A DNA stretch of 64,000 bases from Stropharia rugosoannulata (taxonomy: Eukaryota; Basidiomycota; Agaricomycetes; Agaricales; Strophariaceae), in NCBI GenBank assembly GCA_028532985.1, contig JANCIK010000003.1:2242001-2306000 (forward strand), written 5' to 3'. This document shows, piece by piece, positions 60,107 through 64,000 of this stretch (position 1 is the stretch's first letter; each line of letters starts with the position of its first letter). The translations under genes and the position numbers were made by a program. The notes beneath the pieces are model-generated. The model was not told where the DNA came from and searched no databases. It was given only the letters and a program-made list of their open reading frames with translations.

Positions 60107-62272
60107 TCAGAATTTCCCACTGGCCCAGTAGTCAGTCGCCATGCCTTCCAGCCCGAAATCCCCAAACCGAGTATCTCCTTCCAGCTCGGTCCCGTACATC
60201 GTCCGCTTATTGACAGGGGGATCGCCTACCGATTCTCCAGACGGCGCAGGCTGCGCGTCACTGCTGCTCGAGCTCTCCCTCTGCCTCGAAGGCGAGCCCT
60301 CCGTAAGCGTCGGGTCTATCCCGCGGCCGTCTTGTGTCAGCGCACCGTAATGCCGCGCGCCTTTCAGAGGCGACCGGAATGCAAACGGCGGCATAGGCGA
60401 CGGTGAGTGCACGGGTTCTGGGAATGGGAAGGTTGGCATGGAGGGTAGGTACATGGGGTTTGATGGTGTCGATGACATGGGCAGGAAGCCAAACCCAAAC
60501 CCTTGCGGCTGGTTCTCAGCTCCGAGGGCAGAGCTGGTTGATACCGTGGACCTGGGACGCGGCGGGTTAATACTGGTGCCAATAGGCTCGAAGAAGTCCG
60601 GGAGGCGGTTGGTAGGCGGCGGTGGGTCGAGGTAGTCTGAGGCTCCCCCGTCTCCCGTAAATACAGTATATGGCTGCGCATCTTCGTGGGCACCTGCTTC
60701 TCTTTCTTCCAATGCAGAACTTGCAGACGGTGCTCTTGAGCCTCGACCTGTAGTATCACTGGTACTATCCAGTTTGGCCTTTTTCTTCGTAGGACGAACG
60801 ACAGTTTTCGCCAATTCTGTGTCGGAAAATGCATCTTCTTGTCCCGCCTCAACGACACCTGTTATATCACTCGAAATTGAATCTCGTGGTCGCTTGCCCA
60901 AAGTACTCCCTGCAATCCCCGGGTGCGGCGGTAAATTCTGGGGCTTCGTTTTAGACATATCGTGAGGCCGGGATGGGCTGCCCGCAACTTCGGGTAACTT
61001 TGAGGGCATTCCAAATCCACTGCAGCGTCATTTAAGTCGGCCGCAAATTTTTATTAGTGAAAAGGTAATGTTACTTACGCAGGCGCCTCATGTAATTGTG
61101 TGGACCGAGCTTTAGGTGTTGAAGGTTGTGGGGGTGTGCGATCTGCATCAAGACTTTCTTTCAGTTGACTCAGCTCCTGCTTTAACGATTCTACAGTCGT
61201 AGGTAATCCGTGTAGACCATCCAAGTCGTTCTTAGATGCGCTTTGGAGCTTTCTGACCTCGTTAAACTGTGTTCGTAAATCGGCTATGTCAGATTTTATT
61301 GTGTCCACTAGTGATAGTTTGGATTTCAGGGCAAGAATCTCATGTTGGAGTGGTTTCAACTAAACAAGCATATATTCATCGGTTATTGATGTTTACTCCA
61401 CCGGAAAAAAATAAATCAACTAACTGCATCCATGAGTATTTGTTTGAAAGACAGTGTCCCATCTTCATGATTTTTTGGTGATGATACGGGTTGCGTTGCT
61501 GGTTCAGTGACGGCTAAGAAGACCTGTGGGTTTCTTTCATACGCAAGTAATACAGAAAGTGTAACTTACCCTCCGGTGACTCGGGCATCTCTTCGGGCTC
61601 TGACATAGATATTAGTTGAATGAATGGAAAGTCGTATTCTGCAGATCAATGCAAACCTTCCTCAATTGTGGCCTCTGTCGGGATCATGGATTTGCTCGGT
61701 TTCATCCGTTTGCTCCGTGAAGACGTTGAGGATCTGGTAACAGCTCTCGCACCTTCTCCCCCTACCGCTCGTGGCCTTCCAACTCCCAGCCGGACCTGGG
61801 TCTCTTTCGCCTTTCGTGTCCTGGTTAGTGGTATGACGGGCGCTTGGGGCGGCGGCGCCTCCTCTTCCGCATTGTCGTTCTCGTCGTTTTCCTCTTCCTC
61901 ATCTATGTCATGTACAATCATTGATGATACCCTGCTTGGTCCTGCTTTGCTGGGCACCCTGGTCGACACTGATCTTCTCGTCTGTCGCATTTGGGGCGTA
62001 GGTGCGGATCTGCCAATGGAAAAATAAGGGACTGGATGTTTCCATAAAACAGGAAGATATCGTACTGCGTCTCCAACAGCAGGTCGATCAGAGCTTCGGA
62101 TTTGAGGTTGGCTCTTACACCGTACTCCTAAGATTTCACCGGAAAGTCAAAGGATAAGTAAGACCTTATTGTCTTCCACAAATCAAGGTCTGGACGGCGT
62201 TACCTTACATACTCGCTGTAGATCTGCTCTTTTCATCGCTTCAAGATCTTTCCGACTGGGAAAGGGCGCCAT
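60107..62272 (-). CDS. Unknown nuclear protein with an N-terminal SAP-like domain and a coiled coil
   Basis: The start at 62272 gives MAPFPSRKDLEAMKRADLQR, then VCK and, after an intron (about 62202-62130), EYGVRANLKSEALIDLLLET. This helix-extended-helix with K-x-x-D-L-Q and K-x-E-L-I-x-x-L spacing resembles a SAP domain, which binds scaffold/AT-rich DNA. After a second intron come an Arg/Ser-rich region (MRQTRRSVSTRVPSKAGPSR), an acidic stretch (DIDEEEENDENDNAEEE) and a Ser/Arg region (RSSTSSRSKRMKPSKS). Exons between about 61600 and 61375 are uncertain. A coiled coil follows at 61359-61075 (LQHEILALKSKLSLVDTIKS, SLKQELSQLKESLDADRT). The last exon, 61009-60107, is Ser/Pro-rich and ends MATDYWASGKF. 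I recognise no family beyond the SAP-like fold, and the function is unknown. Confidence 0.65.
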
Positions 62273-63907
62273 GACGGTAAGTTGCCAAGATTTAACGTGG
62301 TTAGGAGCTGTTAAGAGCCCAATATCGCATATGCGCGGTTCGAGTCATAGCAGGTACAAACAACGCGTGTCACGTGAGTGCCTGCTGATCTGGTCAGGGT
62401 TATGAAATCCTCTTTTGACTCCCTCTGTCAACCTTTATCGTGTTCGTTTTTCAATGTGAACAGAACAAGACGAAGACGTACAGGCTCTGTCCTTGTAATC
62501 TGAAATCCGCATGTCCCCCCCCCCCCCGTCAAACTGGTCCTTGCGCTTTCACTTGACCTTCTTGCCACTCTTTGCTTATTGTGCTAAGGATGCTGAAAGA
62601 AACCGAACGCCGGGTGCAATATTACACTGTGCTTTTGTTAGATATTCCCAAGCTTCTCTGTATGATCATCTTATGTTTGATCCCTGTCACTCTCCACTAT
62701 TATGGATGTCTCTGTGCCAGTGGCATTGGATTACGGTTGTACGCTCATGATATCAGCGTGGCCCGTGGGGCACAATGCCACATTTAGACAAATTGTTCAA
62801 CCCTCGTTTTGGCGTTGCTCTATCAGGAGACGGAGAATAAACAGGCAAGTTTACGCTTACGGTACCGTCGCGCAGCATGATTTTACTGGCGGAATGACCT
62901 CTCAATATGTGTTGACTCAACATGCGCCAATCTCTATTCGACCTTCGCACTCTGAGCGAGCTTGCATATCCCCACCGTATTTGATCAAGTCCGGCAATGA
63001 ATTGAAAGGTTCTCTCTTGACTTTCGAGGTTTGCTTGTATAATACTTGGAGAAAAAGAAGCTGACATGTTGTACGCTGTTCTCCTTTGTGTAAAAGTACA
63101 AAAGTACAAATGGGCTTTACAGCCTCGCTAATACTCTGAGTCCTACTCAGTGCTTCTAGTCTATTTTTTGAATCTCCTACAAAGACATGTACAGGACCGC
63201 GTACTGTGAGTACTAACTATTGTATACTTAATTCCTTCCAGGCCATCACAAGCGGTCACCGGTCACCTCCCAATTCCACAGAATCTCGTGCAATATATGT
63301 ACTGACCAATTAATTTCGCGTCTCAGACGTTTTGCCGGATTTGGGGCTCACCTAGCAAGGTAATCCTTATACGGGGATATGATTGTTCCGTTAAAGCAGA
63401 AGTCATCAGTCGTGTATGTTTACTTACTATGTACATATAATCTGGGTACGGCCTGGTACGGCTACAGGCAGCTAGTGAACAGCTAGAGGCAACTAGCACA
63501 CGAAATACAAATACGCTGCCGAAATGAGCCAGGGCCGAACGCCAGGCAAAAGAAGTGAATTAAACGAGCTCGCATGATGAGCATCGTGCGCTTGTTGAAT
63601 AATAATACTATGTTATCTATGTAGAAGCATGCACTATTTCCCGAACAGAAAACGCTATGTAGAATATGACCTACCATGAGGCTTCAGCTTGAGAGGTAAG
63701 GCAAGTGAGGGAATTTATGGATCGAAGTTCCGTGAGTTCTACCAGCAGTGACTAGCCCGGCCCGTCGACTAGGTACATCGGGAGTGTGCAAATGGTCCAC
63801 CTGTCCAACTTCCGATTTTAATTTTAAATAAATGACTAGCATCCAAACCCCTGGAAGCACAGTTCTATCCTTACCCCTCCACTCATCATCCACTCACCGA
63901 CCACTTC
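62273..63907. other. Intergenic region, 1.6 kb, no clear gene
   Basis: No supported gene. Overlapping plus and minus frames of about 120 codons at 62702-63109 have no recognisable family on either strand. A homopolymer of 13 C lies at 62515-62527. A box GGTTCGAGTC at 62338 is discussed under rejected items. 63780-63900 is the probable promoter of the cytochrome b5-like gene. Confidence 0.5.
62515..62527 (+). repeat. Homopolymer of 13 C
   Basis: The bases 62515-62527 are all C. Such runs are slippage-prone and also error-prone in sequencing, so the exact length is uncertain. Confidence 0.7.
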
Positions 63908-63954
63908 ATGTACCCTTTGTCTCTTCAGCAAGTTGCCCAGCATAACTCTTCAAA
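63908..63954 (+). CDS. First exon of a probable cytochrome b5-domain gene (3' end outside window)
   Basis: The ATG at 63908 opens MYPLSLQQVAQHNSSK; the donor GTAAGT follows directly at 63955. The opening '[Y/F]-x-L-x-x-V-A-x-H-N-S' is the usual start of a cytochrome b5 haem domain, where D-D-C-W-V-V follows. The next exon, which would hold the haem-binding HPGG motif, is outside the window. A free cytochrome b5, an FMN-dependent lactate dehydrogenase (b2 type) or a b5-fused desaturase are all possible. The call rests on 15 residues. Confidence 0.5.
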
Positions 63955-64000
63955 GTAAGTACATACGTCATTCAGAAGTCGTTCACAGAATTCAGTCGCC

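Noticed and set aside
62290..62365. Possible tRNA gene: a B-box-like GGTTCGAGTC at 62338.
   Set aside because: No A box at the right distance and no acceptor-stem or anticodon-arm pairing could be found around it.
62702..63109. Overlapping frames of about 120 codons on both strands.
   Set aside because: No family, no promoter or splice context on either strand; kept only in the intergenic note.

Overview
The window is chromosomal DNA of a fungus, most likely a basidiomycete of the Agaricomycetes type. Nearly every gene is cut by many short introns of roughly 45-70 nt with GT...AG ends. Genes lie close together on both strands. The protein families are eukaryotic housekeeping families, plus fungal ones such as a fungal-type MAP kinase, GPI-anchored cupredoxins and a DUF6697-like protein. 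I see no transposon, rRNA, convincing tRNA, CRISPR or prokaryotic feature. Gene models below were spliced by eye: the start, stop and frame continuity were followed, but exon edges are predictions.

Layout, 0-22 kb: the 3' end of the Fe-S co-chaperone gene JAC1/HSCB, a DHX30/DHX36-like DExH helicase, the AP-2 alpha adaptin, a BUD2-like Ras GAP (minus) and an ELO fatty-acid elongase (minus). A gene-poor 2.5 kb block follows, then SLX9 (minus), an SRF1-like membrane protein (minus), the FYV6/FAM192A splicing factor and ESS2/DGCR14 (minus). 21.2-23 kb has no clear gene.

23-41 kb: NDE1/NUDE (minus), exosome CSL4 (minus), pyruvate dehydrogenase E2, a coiled-coil DUF6697-like protein, KAE1, a GT8 glycosyltransferase (minus), RPS28 (minus), lipoyl synthase (minus), a CX9C protein of the CMC type, PEX11 (minus) and fumarase.

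41-64 kb: INO80 ATPase, a DHX29/YLR419W-like helicase, RPL22 (minus), CBF5/dyskerin, a tandem cupredoxin surface protein (minus), a Fus3/Kss1-type MAP kinase and a SAP-like nuclear protein (minus). After 1.6 kb without a clear gene comes the first exon of a probable cytochrome b5-domain gene that runs off the end.

The genes do not form one pathway. Several share functions: ribosome and RNA biogenesis (SLX9, RPS28, RPL22, CBF5, CSL4, FYV6, ESS2 and two DExH helicases), and mitochondrial metabolism (JAC1, PDH E2, the lipoyl synthase that modifies E2, fumarase and a CX9C protein). Neighbours are often divergent with short shared promoters (96, 151 and 206 bp) or convergent with 28-90 bp between stop codons.

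The most interesting structural signals are two. First, genes whose first coding exon is only the ATG recur here (SLX9, RPS28, RPL22, and a possible short form of fumarase). Second, the fumarase 5' end has a GC-AG intron directly after an internal ATG, which could explain dual mitochondrial and cytosolic targeting. I did not find a wholly new multi-gene system.
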